NCBI GenBank assembly: GCA_964481005.1 | Contig: CAYZRY010000005.1 | Coordinates: 1-52,521, forward strand | Direction of reading: 5' to 3' | Source of the DNA: CAYZRY01 sp964481005 | Lineage (GTDB): Bacteria > Bacillota_I > Bacilli_A > RF39 > UBA660 | DNA: 52,521 bases | In this document: positions 18,238-26,410 of the stretch, one piece after another | Layout: every line of letters begins with the position of its first letter | Numbering within the stretch: position 1 is the stretch's first letter | Position numbers and translations under genes: made by a program | The notes under the pieces: generated by a model | What the model was told of the DNA's origin: nothing | Seen by the model: the letters and a program-made list of their open reading frames with translations, nothing else | The model's database searches: none

Positions 18238-18546
18238 TCACCTATCTTGGAAATCTATCGATTTAATATTGTTATTATTATAACTCAATCCCTTTTGAAC
18301 TGCAACTGCTTGAATATTATCAAGTGAAGCTAGTTCATTTATTTTCATCTCTAATCCTTGATTAGTACGTTCTTGAGCAACGATTTCTTTCTTGAGCATT
18401 TCTACTTCGTAGCTGACATTTGATAATCCGGCTTGTGAAGCGGTCAAGATAAATGGAGCTGAGATCAAAAGTAAAAAAGCAAAAACATGTAATAACTTCT
18501 CAAATTTATTAGGTTTTCGATATTTCTTCATATTTTTCTTTTTCAT
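18238..18546 (-). CDS. ftsL: FtsL-like cell division protein
   Basis: A 102-residue bitopic protein: basic N-terminus, one membrane segment (about residues 19-38), then a heptad-rich extracellular coiled coil (MLKKEIVAQERTNQGLEMKI). Sequence identity to FtsL families is always low; the call rests on size, topology and the position between rsmH and the division PBP. It would form the FtsL-DivIC-FtsB type scaffold that activates septal synthesis. RBS TAGGAGA. Confidence 0.75.
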   Translation of the reverse strand: MKKKNMKKYRKPNKFEKLLHVFAFLLLISAPFILTASQAGLSNVSYEVEMLKKEIVAQERTNQGLEMKINELASLDNIQAVAVQKGLSYNNNNIKSIDFQDR

Positions 18547-18554
18547 ATTGTCTC

Positions 18555-19475
18555 CTATAACTTTTCTATTATGCGCAGTTTAGCACTGCGTGATCTTTTG
18601 TTTTCGTCTAACTCTTCGTCTTTAGCAGTCATTATTTTACTGTTAATAAGACGATATTTAGCTTGGTACTCTTTAGGTACCTCAGGTAATCCTTTGACGA
18701 TTGGATCAACTGATGTAAGCTTTTTAAAAATATTTTTAACGATGCGGTCTTCCAGCGAATGGAAACTTATGACTGCGATTCGACCACCTGGCTTAAGCAG
18801 CTCTGCTGCATCGTTTAAGCTCTTTTCGATGACGTTTAACTCATCATTTACTTCGATTCTGATAGCTTGGAATACTTTCCTAGCTGGATGCTTATCGCGC
18901 ATCGCTTTTTGGGGAATCGATCTTTTAATTACTTCGACTAACCGAAGCGTTGTCTCGATCGGTTTATTTTCTCTTTCTTTTACGATGTTTCGAGCAATCG
19001 ATGGTGCATATTTTTCTTCACCATATTCGTAGAAGATCCTCATTAGTTCTTCCTGTGAATACTCGTTTACTACTTCGTATGCTGACAGTTTACTGCGCTC
19101 ATCCATTCTCATATCGAGACGAGCGTCCTGGTGAAAACTAAATCCTCTTTCACCTTCGTCTAGCTGAACCGAAGATACTCCTAGGTCGTAGAGTATTCCA
19201 TCGACCTCGTGAACATTTCGTTTAGCTAGTTCTTCTTTTATATTTACAAAGTTACTATCGATGATAGTAAAGTTATTAGCGATTTTGGATAGCCTAAGTT
19301 GTGAAGCTTTAATTGCATCGCTATCCTGATCAAAAGCGAATAGATAACCCCTTGTTATCTTTTCTAATATGGAGCTTGAATGCCCAGCATATCCTAAGGT
19401 GCAATCTACATAGATGCCATCATCATGTATATTTAATCCATCGATGGTCTCTTCTAAGAGTACTGAGATGTGCAT
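18555..19475 (-). CDS. rsmH: 16S rRNA (cytosine(1402)-N(4))-methyltransferase
   Basis: A 306-residue SAM-dependent methyltransferase acting on 16S rRNA C1402. Typical motifs are HISVLLEETIDGL at the start, VDCTLGYAGHS (SAM site), DGILYDLGVSSVQLDEGERG and the C-terminal VISFHSLEDRIVK. Length is normal. The start codon directly follows the mraZ stop (TAAATG), so translation is probably coupled. Confidence 0.97.
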   Translation of the reverse strand: MHISVLLEETIDGLNIHDDGIYVDCTLGYAGHSSSILEKITRGYLFAFDQDSDAIKASQLRLSKIANNFTIIDSNFVNIKEELAKRNVHEVDGILYDLGVSSVQLDEGERGFSFHQDARLDMRMDERSKLSAYEVVNEYSQEELMRIFYEYGEEKYAPSIARNIVKERENKPIETTLRLVEVIKRSIPQKAMRDKHPARKVFQAIRIEVNDELNVIEKSLNDAAELLKPGGRIAVISFHSLEDRIVKNIFKKLTSVDPIVKGLPEVPKEYQAKYRLINSKIMTAKDEELDENKRSRSAKLRIIEKL

Positions 19476-19919
19476 TTAATCACTCTCTTCCCACGAAGAA
19501 CTAAATAAGTTTTCGGCAATATCTGACATTTCACTTGCGTGCGAATCGTAGAAATTGTTCCAGCTTTCACTTGACCAGATTTCTAGGCGATCTCCTACGC
19601 CGATTACAATACATTCTTTTTGCAGACCGGCGTATTCGATCAATGGAGAGGTAATATTGATTCGACCTTGTTTGTCAAATACTGCAGCAGTAGCACCTGA
19701 GAGGAAGAATCGCATGAAATTACGGGCATTTTTCTTTGTAAATGGAAGAGAATCAAAGTGACCCATCATTTGGTCCCACTTCTTTCTTGGATAGACGAAT
19801 AGACAGTTGTCTAGTCCTCTAGTTATGATGAAATCATCACCAAGAGCTTCACGAAACTTTGCTGGAAGGATCAAACGACCCTTATCATCAATGTTGTGTC
19901 TAAATTCTCCCATCAACAT
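19476..19919 (-). CDS. mraZ: Transcriptional regulator MraZ
   Basis: A 147-residue protein with two MraZ (AbrB-like) half domains, each with a DxxxR motif: DDKGRL near residue 10 and DKQGRI near residue 83. It binds tandem boxes upstream of its own operon and regulates the division/cell-wall cluster. I chose the start at 19919 (MLMGEFRHNID), which matches the conserved MraZ N-terminus; the longer frame to 19952 would translate through the operator. The GGGGGA of the third box also acts as ribosome binding site. Confidence 0.96.
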   Translation of the reverse strand: MLMGEFRHNIDDKGRLILPAKFREALGDDFIITRGLDNCLFVYPRKKWDQMMGHFDSLPFTKKNARNFMRFFLSGATAAVFDKQGRINITSPLIEYAGLQKECIVIGVGDRLEIWSSESWNNFYDSHASEMSDIAENLFSSSWEESD

Positions 19920-19922
19920 AGA

Positions 19923-19992
19923 AATCCCCCACTTTTCACCACAATTCACCACTGCTTAATTAAATAATACATAATTAGCGAAATTTTGTAAA
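19923..19992 (-). promoter_or_regulatory. mraZ promoter and three MraZ boxes
   Basis: On the minus strand TTACAA (19987-19992), 17-base spacer and TATTAT (19964-19969) form a sigma-A type promoter. Downstream are three direct repeats with a 10-bp period: GTGGTGAATT (19943-19952), GTGGTGAAAA (19933-19942) and GTGGGGGATT (19923-19932). This is the repeat geometry known for MraZ binding sites and suggests autoregulation of the operon. Confidence 0.8.
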
Positions 19993-20169
19993 GGAATAAT
20001 GGAAAACAAATAAAAAAAGATGTAAATTTTACATCTTTTCTTTCTTAGGTTTTTTCTTAGGCTTTTTTTCTTCGACTTTAGGTTCTTTATCTTCCTTTTT
20101 CTCAAGATCAGGAATGGTAAAGATACCCCCGATTGTTAAGTCGACACCCTTCTTTTGATAGTTATACAT
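19975..20169 (-). CDS. Possible small lysine-rich protein overlapping the thrS stop
   Basis: An ATG at 20167-20169 overlaps the end of thrS (AATGTATAA) and opens 64 codons: MYNYQKKGVDLTIGGIF, then a charged Lys/Glu/Pro tail. The frame has no stop before the terminator at 20013-20040 and only ends at 19975, so the terminated mRNA would lack a stop codon. A one-base shift in the A-rich tail would end it within the terminator, so a frameshift or homopolymer error is possible. I recognise no family. Only a weak AAAG-type ribosome binding site is present. Confidence 0.3.
20013..20040 (-). terminator. Terminator after thrS
   Basis: Stem AAAGATGTAAA/TTTACATCTTT followed by TTTTATT on the minus strand, about 125 bases after the thrS stop. 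Confidence 0.8.
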
Positions 20170-21901
20170 TGATAGCTTTACTTTCAATTCTTTCTTTTAC
20201 CATCGCATAGAATTCATCCTTTTTGACAGTAGTAGTATCAGCTTGTCCATGGAGACGATAACTTACTTCCCCACTTTCAACTTCTTTATCACCGATGATT
20301 ATATTAATTGGAATCTTAGCAAGCTGTGCTTCACGCATTTTGTATCCTAGCTTTTCACTGCGATCATCTAATTTTACGCGAACACCACTAGCTGCTAGTT
20401 CTTCTTTTAATTTGTTAGCATACTCTAAGTGATACTGATTGTTAACTGGTATGATGTTAACCTGAACTGGAGCAAGCCATAGCGGAAATACTCCGGCAAA
20501 GTGTTCTATTAAGATACCGATAAAACGCTCAATTGAACCAAAGATTACACGGTGAAGCATAATTGGTCTAACCTTGTCGCCATTTTCATCGATATAGTAT
20601 AAATCAAAACGTTCTGGTAAATTCATATCGAGCTGAATAGTTCCACACTGCCAGCTGCGACCTAGTGAATCAGTAACATGGAAATCTAGTTTAGGACCGT
20701 AGAAAGCTCCATCACCTGGATTTAATTTAAAGTCTTTACCAGCCTTTTTAACAGCTGCTTCAAGAGCTGCTTCCGAAGCATCCCAAACTTCTATTTCACC
20801 GATATATTTTTCTTCAGGTCTTGTCGATAATTCAATTGAATAACTAAGTCCAAAGACTGAGTAGACACGATCGATAAAGTTAATTAGACGAATAATTTCA
20901 CTTTCAATTTGATCTTTAGTCATAAATAGATGGGCATCATCCTGAGTAAAACATCTTACTCTAAATAACCCAGATAAAGCTCCCGATGCTTCATGGCGAT
21001 GAACTAAACCTAGTTCTCCCACACGAAGTGGCAAGTCGCGGTAAGAATGCAAATCATTCTTGTAGGCAAGCATTCCACCTGGACAGTTCATCGGTTTGAT
21101 AGCAAAATCTTTCTCATCGATCGATGAAGTATACATATTATCTTTATAGTTTGCCCAGTGTCCTGAAAGCTCCCATAAATCACGGTTTAACATCGTTGGT
21201 GTTTTAATAAACTCATATCCTTCGACAGTATGTTCTTTGTACCAGAAATCCTCAAGTAGATTTCTAATAACCATCCCATTAGGAAGCCAGAATGGGAATC
21301 CTGGTCCATACTCAGAGAACATAAATAGATTAGCCTCTTTACCTAATTTACGGTGATCTCTAGCAGCTGCTTCTTCTAGGAATCTTAAGTATTCATCTAA
21401 ATCTTCCTTAGTTTCAAATGCTATTCCATAGATTCTTTGAAGCATCTTATTGTTAGCATCAGCTTTCCAGTAAGCACCACTTACTTTAAGTAATTTAAAG
21501 TATTTAAGTTCCTTAGTTGACTTAACATGAGGCCCACGGCACAAATCGATAAAGTCCCCTTGTTGGTATGCTGAGATATTATCATCTTCCATACGTGATA
21601 GTAAATCCTGCTTGTAGGGATCACCCTTAAACATAGCAATAGCTTCATCTTTAGCTAGTTCAATACGTTTGATTAATTTGTCTTCTTTGACGATCTTACG
21701 CATCTCTGCTTCGATTTTTTCTAGATCCTCTTCAGAGATTGACTCATCTCCTAAATCGATATCATAGTAAAAACCATTCTCGATTGCTGGTCCAACCCAA
21801 AACTTTGCTTCAGGATATAATCTTTGTACAGCGTGAGCAAGCAAATGAGCCCCACTGTGATTTAAAAGCTCTAGTCTTTCATCTTCTAAAATATTTTTCA
21901 T
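20162..21901 (-). CDS. thrS: Threonine-tRNA ligase (no TGS domain)
   Basis: The 579-residue enzyme charges tRNA-Thr. The usual N-terminal TGS domain of about 60 residues is absent: the protein begins almost directly at the editing (N2) domain, whose metal-type motif is seen as HSGAH (residues 15-19) and CRGPH (around 121). The catalytic core has the zinc ligands in NCPGGM, RHEASG and a later His (PIMLHRVIFG), with class II motif 2 around FRVRCFTQDDAHLF. The anticodon-binding domain (LAPVQVNIIPV) is complete. RBS AAAGGAGGG fixes the start. Control is by the T-box leader just upstream. Confidence 0.96.
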   Translation of the reverse strand: MKNILEDERLELLNHSGAHLLAHAVQRLYPEAKFWVGPAIENGFYYDIDLGDESISEEDLEKIEAEMRKIVKEDKLIKRIELAKDEAIAMFKGDPYKQDLLSRMEDDNISAYQQGDFIDLCRGPHVKSTKELKYFKLLKVSGAYWKADANNKMLQRIYGIAFETKEDLDEYLRFLEEAAARDHRKLGKEANLFMFSEYGPGFPFWLPNGMVIRNLLEDFWYKEHTVEGYEFIKTPTMLNRDLWELSGHWANYKDNMYTSSIDEKDFAIKPMNCPGGMLAYKNDLHSYRDLPLRVGELGLVHRHEASGALSGLFRVRCFTQDDAHLFMTKDQIESEIIRLINFIDRVYSVFGLSYSIELSTRPEEKYIGEIEVWDASEAALEAAVKKAGKDFKLNPGDGAFYGPKLDFHVTDSLGRSWQCGTIQLDMNLPERFDLYYIDENGDKVRPIMLHRVIFGSIERFIGILIEHFAGVFPLWLAPVQVNIIPVNNQYHLEYANKLKEELAASGVRVKLDDRSEKLGYKMREAQLAKIPINIIIGDKEVESGEVSYRLHGQADTTTVKKDEFYAMVKERIESKAINV

Positions 21902-21908
21902 AGTACCC

Positions 21909-22120
21909 TCCTTTCATTAAAAAAAGCACCCTATAAACTAGAGTGCTTCCACGGTACCATCTGGTATTTTACTTAATTAGCTTAACGGGCTTAGCGGATC
22001 TACTTTTAATAGATCTACTCGAGGAAGAGTAACTATTTGAGGGTAATATCTGTTTCCACCTAATCAGACTCTCTTAGAATACCTATTCAAATAATCGTGT
22101 TTCCTGTCAATGTATTTAAT
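21909..22120 (-). ncRNA. T-box leader of thrS
   Basis: The minus-strand transcript holds the conserved T-box ATGGTACCGTGG (21949-21960), a competing terminator stem AGCAC..CTA/TAG.GTGCT with T-run (21918-21947), and a Stem I region with AGAGAG and GATTAGGTGGAAAC elements (about 22040-22070). Binding of uncharged tRNA-Thr would favour the antiterminator and allow thrS expression. The specifier is probably ACC at about 22051-22053 in TATTACCC, with ACT in TTACTC as an alternative; I could not fold the RNA. Confidence 0.9.
21918..21947 (-). terminator. T-box conditional terminator
   Basis: Stem-loop with one internal mismatch followed by TTTTTTT on the minus strand; its 5' arm is shared with the T-box antiterminator. 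Confidence 0.8.
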
Positions 22121-22126
22121 GATAAA

Positions 22127-22154
22127 AGTATATCATTAATTTAAACTTTGTCAA
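22127..22154 (-). promoter_or_regulatory. Promoter of the T-box-thrS transcript
   Basis: Consensus TTGACA (22149-22154), 16-base spacer, TATACT (22127-22132) on the minus strand. The -35 includes the TGA stop of the upstream ribonuclease gene. Confidence 0.7.
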
Positions 22155-24079
22155 TCATTTCTTTTAGGTTGACGAATGCGGTAATATTCATGTTGAAATA
22201 TTTCCAGTTGTTTAGTTTTTCTTTTTAGTTGCTTACTACCCTTCTCAACAAGCTCTTCGACCTCTTGAAAGTCCTTATCATTTGGTACTTTGTAATAGAG
22301 TTTATTGAGACACTTGGCATTGATTAAATCAGCCAGTCTTCGAAGAGGTGATGTCGCATGGCAATAGGCTTTGGCATTAAGTCCATGATGTCCACTATTG
22401 TTTATATCATAGTAAGGACTAGGATAAATATTTTTAAGCGTTCTAATGTAGTCCTTGGAATCAACTTCGTGAGCAAGTAAAACTTCGTAATAAGCTAATT
22501 CTTCACTTTGCGAACTATCGAGAACATGATTTCTAAACATAAATGGATAACTGTGTTCAGCAAAATATTTAGCCACCGTTTTATTAGCTACAAGCATAGC
22601 CATATTGATAATATCTTCCGATTTACCTTGACCCGTTATATTAGTATCACTGATATTACTAGCACTTGCTTTAATACGTTCATATAGTTCATCTTGCTTA
22701 TTAGTTCTACTTAGTATACTTTGCAAATCTAATAAATTTTGAATCATCTCATCTTCGGCTTTAGTATAAGCTCCACTACTGATCAAATCATTTAGTTCGG
22801 CATAATTGAAATGCCTAGCAATGTTAATCTTCTCTTTGCAAAAATAATACGATTCAATTTCACCTAGACTATTAATATTCATGTAATAGGAATTGACACA
22901 GTTTAATTTAGTATTAGAAAGCGTTAAAAGTTTTTGAGTAAGTTCATCAGGCAGCATCGATACTTTTCCTTCACGTCCTAAGTAGATAGTGGTCGTTCTA
23001 TTGACTGCTTCATCAAATACTAGATTATCTGCATCAAAGTAGACCAGTGGGTCAGTTATATGAACTCCAAGTTTATATGATCCATCTTCATTCTTAGTGA
23101 TAGAAACAGCATCATCTAAGTCAATTGTTCCTTTTTTATCAATTGTAATAGCAAAAACATCATTATTGACTGGCATTTCATAATTAATTCTCATTCCCCC
23201 ATTAGTCAGATGATGAGCTTCAGATAAAACACCAATATCAAAATTATCATTTACATCAGTACGATACTTTATTCTAGCATAATTTAACGTAACTTTTTCT
23301 TTATCTAAACATTCACTAAGCTGATTTAACCAGTAAGTAACTTTAGATTTAGTCTCAAAACGATGAATAGATTCATTCATTTTATCTTTAAAATCTCTAA
23401 TCTTTTTTAGGTTATGAGCTTTATTTAAAACTTCTTCTTTAAGTTTTTTATTACTAGTTATTTTTCTTAGGATACTATCGTAATATAAAATATCATAGGT
23501 ATTGGCAAGATCATCATCTTGGGCATAGTTTTTTATCTCTTTTAAGTATAGGTCGACAACGATATCAATAAGTGTTTCATGACCATCATCACTAATCAAA
23601 TTGACGAAGTGAGGATACTTTTCAAGAGTCATATCAATAACACCAAGATTTTTAATATTGGTAATTATATACTTAAAAAATTCATAGCTATTACCTTGAT
23701 ACTGATCAACTACTTTCAAATCGAGCGATGACATGATTGCTTCGATGTTATCGATTGCTGACTTTAAGTGTTGAACATTGAGATTGGTAAGTCTCGTCTC
23801 TTTAGGTGTCTTTTTAAGACTCTTAGCTATTTCTTTTTGGGTTTTCTTTAAATGTTCATATATGGCTGGTAATTCTTCGATCTCTACCTGAGCAATTAAC
23901 GTAGTCATCTTATTAAAAGCTCTGGTTAATTTCTCCGGTGGATGATCAAAGCGATGTCGTTTGGAATAGTCAATTAAATAATCCAAGATACAAGATATGT
24001 ACTCTACTTCGTTTGCACTATCAATTCTTAATTTATTCCAGTCTATTTTACAATTTGCATAATGAACTTTTTTGGCCAT
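22151..24079 (-). CDS. RNB-domain ribonuclease with unusual N-terminal half
   Basis: A 642-residue protein. The C-terminal half is an RNase II/RNase R catalytic domain: the four metal-binding aspartates are in TIDKKGTIDLDDAVSI (around 310-325, spacing D-x5-D-x-D-D), with LGVHITDPLVYFD, the tyrosine region and ATSPLRRLADLINAKCL (around 575) all present. The cold-shock/OB domains normally found before RNB and the S1 domain after it are not seen. Instead residues 1 to about 290 are a helical, charged region that I do not recognise. Likely a 3'-5' exoribonuclease. It lies 3 bp after dnaI and is cotranscribed with it. RBS AGGGGG. Confidence 0.8.
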   Translation of the reverse strand: MAKKVHYANCKIDWNKLRIDSANEVEYISCILDYLIDYSKRHRFDHPPEKLTRAFNKMTTLIAQVEIEELPAIYEHLKKTQKEIAKSLKKTPKETRLTNLNVQHLKSAIDNIEAIMSSLDLKVVDQYQGNSYEFFKYIITNIKNLGVIDMTLEKYPHFVNLISDDGHETLIDIVVDLYLKEIKNYAQDDDLANTYDILYYDSILRKITSNKKLKEEVLNKAHNLKKIRDFKDKMNESIHRFETKSKVTYWLNQLSECLDKEKVTLNYARIKYRTDVNDNFDIGVLSEAHHLTNGGMRINYEMPVNNDVFAITIDKKGTIDLDDAVSITKNEDGSYKLGVHITDPLVYFDADNLVFDEAVNRTTTIYLGREGKVSMLPDELTQKLLTLSNTKLNCVNSYYMNINSLGEIESYYFCKEKINIARHFNYAELNDLISSGAYTKAEDEMIQNLLDLQSILSRTNKQDELYERIKASASNISDTNITGQGKSEDIINMAMLVANKTVAKYFAEHSYPFMFRNHVLDSSQSEELAYYEVLLAHEVDSKDYIRTLKNIYPSPYYDINNSGHHGLNAKAYCHATSPLRRLADLINAKCLNKLYYKVPNDKDFQEVEELVEKGSKQLKRKTKQLEIFQHEYYRIRQPKRND

Positions 24080-24082
24080 CGT

Positions 24083-24976
24083 TTACCCCCTGAGATTAAT
24101 ACTTATTACTTCGATAAATTCACTTAATTCTTTAATGCGTTCGACAATTCGTCGAGCATTGACTTTTTCAATGCCACTGGCATTTAATCTAAAGTGTTCC
24201 TCGAGATCCTTCAAAGTGAAGTTCGAGGTGAAAAAAGTTGGTAGTTTCTCATCCATGCGATACTGCAGGATAGGACTTAAAACTTCGTCTCTACTCCACT
24301 CACTGATGTTTTCAGCGCCAATGTCGTCTAGTAGTAGTAATTTAGTTGTCTTCAGTTCGTTAAAACGTTCCTTGTAATCACTCTTAAAAGAGTCTTTTAA
24401 GCTGCGCATGAGCTCTGGGGTATGAACGATGATACCATCTACCCCGCGCTTGGCAAGTTCGTTAAAGAGTGCGGCAAGCATATATGTTTTACCCGCTCCA
24501 AAACTGCCACTTAGAAAGAGACCCTTAGGATTACTATCATAATTTTTTATAAAGTTATTAATGGCTTTTAAAGCCTCAATTCTATTTTTATCACTCTTGT
24601 AGATATCCTTAATATCGGCATCTTTTAATGCTCTAGGAAGATCGAAGAGTTTAATGTTATCTTTGTACTGTTCTGCTTCATAGTAAGAACATGCCTGGAG
24701 AAAGAAATGTAAAACACCATTGTCATTGCGCACTGAATAAGCAAAACCACGAGTTTCGTTTTGACACTGATCAAGTGACTGACAATTCTTACAATTTTCA
24801 TTTTCCAAGACAACCTTTTCCAGATTGCTTGTATACTTCATAGCAATTTCACTATCTATCTTTAAATCTTTGACCAACTTAGCAAACTTAGGATCGCTGC
24901 AAGCTCTCATGAATTCGTTGCGAAGTAATGCTTTTTGATCTGCTGTTAAATTAAAGTTGTTCTTTGATATCTTCAT
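24083..24976 (-). CDS. dnaI: Primosomal protein DnaI, helicase loader
   Basis: A 297-residue AAA+ ATPase that loads the replicative helicase at origins and restart sites. The N-terminal domain has the zinc ligands CKNCQSLDQC with a further Cys/His region (around 60-100); the C-terminal ATPase has Walker A GSFGAGKTY (around 156), Walker B LLLLDDIGAE and sensor SNFTLKDLEEHF. Length is close to B. subtilis DnaI. The dnaI-thrS neighbourhood is conserved in Bacilli, here with the RNB gene between. Extended -10 TATGCTATACT at 24993-25003 and RBS AGGTGA. Confidence 0.94.
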   Translation of the reverse strand: MKISKNNFNLTADQKALLRNEFMRACSDPKFAKLVKDLKIDSEIAMKYTSNLEKVVLENENCKNCQSLDQCQNETRGFAYSVRNDNGVLHFFLQACSYYEAEQYKDNIKLFDLPRALKDADIKDIYKSDKNRIEALKAINNFIKNYDSNPKGLFLSGSFGAGKTYMLAALFNELAKRGVDGIIVHTPELMRSLKDSFKSDYKERFNELKTTKLLLLDDIGAENISEWSRDEVLSPILQYRMDEKLPTFFTSNFTLKDLEEHFRLNASGIEKVNARRIVERIKELSEFIEVISINLRG

Positions 24977-24992
24977 AAAATCACCTACATAA

Positions 24993-25003
24993 AGTATAGC
25001 ATA
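24993..25003 (-). promoter_or_regulatory. Extended -10 promoter of dnaI
   Basis: Minus-strand TATGCTATACT located 17 bases before the dnaI start; same extended -10 word as at the prepilin genes. Confidence 0.5.
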
Positions 25004-25011
25004 TTTTAAAA

Positions 25012-25037
25012 TAAAAAAAATAGAGTTTTACTCTATT
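25012..25037 (-). terminator. Terminator of the phosphohexomutase gene
   Basis: Stem AATAGAGT/ACTCTATT followed by a T-run on the minus strand; overlaps the stop at 25036. Confidence 0.75.
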
Positions 25038-26409
25038 ATTTATTATATTCTTCGATTAATTCACTAAACTCTTTAGTTATTTCAGCTAAACGTTCTTTAG
25101 TGTGTGCTTCAAATCTAGCTGTAATGTTTGGACCAGTGTTAGAATATCTAACTAGGGCCCATCCATCATCGAAATTAGCTCTTACTCCATCGATATCGAT
25201 AATGTCATATTTTTTCTTGATGCAATATGCTTTGATCTTATCGACGACTTCGGCCTTTTTATCATCACTTGAAGCATATTTAAGCTCTTCGGTCGAATGA
25301 TATTCGTTAATTCCATCTAATAGTTCACTTAATTTCTTATCTGTTTTAGAAAGTATTTCTAGCAGTCTTAGTCCAGCATATAAACCAGAATCGAAGCCTG
25401 GCCACTTATCGTTAAAGTAAACATGTCCTGAAAGCTCTCCACCAAAAGGGAGTTCCTCATCAATTACTTTAGCTTTAGTGTAAGAGTTACCGGTACGATA
25501 ACAGATTCCTTTAGCTCCAAGTTTATCAATTTCATCACTTAAAGCTTTACTACATTTAACATCGTATAAAAATTCTTTCTTTTCAACTAAATCGATAATA
25601 TTTCTAATGATGATAATCATAAACTTATCGGTTGGAATATATCTTCCCTTTTCATCAACTATTCCAAGGCGATCACCATCTCCATCAAAACCAATTCCAA
25701 GATCTGCTTCGTACTCTTTGACTTTTTTCTTTAAATCTTTTAAATTTTCTTCGACACAAGGATCTGGATGATGATTAGGAAAACTTGAATCTGACTCACC
25801 AAAAATGATATCAGCATCAACTGGGAATTTACTATATAATTCACTTGCTACACAAGAAGTTGTTCCATTTCCTAAATCTAGGACAACTTTGACTCTTCTT
25901 GGACCAAAATCGAGACTCGACTTAAAGAAGTCGATATACTGTTTCTTAATATCGATATTGCGCAGTGATCCTGTTCCAAAATCAAAACGTCCAGCATAGG
26001 TAAAATCGCGGAACTCTTCGATCATTTCTCCTCTAGCATTACCACGCTCATCAAAAGCAAATTTAAAACCATTATCATCTTTTGGATTATGACTAGCTGT
26101 CACCATCATTCCACTTGGAATATCAAGTGACATACAAGCAAAATAATACATCGGTGTAGTAACTAATCCAATATTAAAAACATCGATACCAGTATCTAGT
26201 ATTCCTTTGATTAAGGCATCAGTTAATTCTGATGAAGAGTATCTATTATCGTGACCAACAACACACTTATCTTTACCAAACTTCTTTATATAAGTTCCAA
26301 AACTCTTACCGACAGTGTAAGCCACATCAATATTGATATCAGTAGGATAAACCCCACGAATATCATATCCTCTAAAAATATGTCTATTTATTTCATTAGT
26401 TATTTCCAT
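25036..26409 (-). CDS. Phosphomannomutase/phosphoglucomutase
   Basis: A 457-residue alpha-D-phosphohexomutase that interconverts hexose 1- and 6-phosphates, feeding sugar-nucleotide and surface glycan synthesis. The catalytic phosphoserine loop is MVTASHNPKDDNGFKF (around 105), the metal loop GFDGDGDRLG (around 240), the sugar-binding loop GGELSGHVYF (around 325) and the phosphate-binding RYSNTGPNITARFEA near the C-terminus. FRGYDIRGVYPTDI at the start is typical of the bifunctional AlgC/ManB type. It follows the membrane-protein gene at 26411 by one base. Confidence 0.93.
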   Translation of the reverse strand: MEITNEINRHIFRGYDIRGVYPTDINIDVAYTVGKSFGTYIKKFGKDKCVVGHDNRYSSSELTDALIKGILDTGIDVFNIGLVTTPMYYFACMSLDIPSGMMVTASHNPKDDNGFKFAFDERGNARGEMIEEFRDFTYAGRFDFGTGSLRNIDIKKQYIDFFKSSLDFGPRRVKVVLDLGNGTTSCVASELYSKFPVDADIIFGESDSSFPNHHPDPCVEENLKDLKKKVKEYEADLGIGFDGDGDRLGIVDEKGRYIPTDKFMIIIIRNIIDLVEKKEFLYDVKCSKALSDEIDKLGAKGICYRTGNSYTKAKVIDEELPFGGELSGHVYFNDKWPGFDSGLYAGLRLLEILSKTDKKLSELLDGINEYHSTEELKYASSDDKKAEVVDKIKAYCIKKKYDIIDIDGVRANFDDGWALVRYSNTGPNITARFEAHTKERLAEITKEFSELIEEYNK

Positions 26410-26410
26410 A

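Noticed and set aside
18571..19032. 153-codon plus-strand reading frame opposite rsmH
   Set aside because: It mirrors the conserved rsmH coding sequence; no promoter or ribosome binding site.
19920..19952. Longer N-terminus of mraZ
   Set aside because: It would translate through the MraZ boxes and lacks the family's MxMGEF start, which occurs exactly at 19919.
22151..22153. Mycoplasma genetic code (TGA as Trp)
   Set aside because: Several conserved genes end at TGA in the right place, and conserved Trp residues use TGG.
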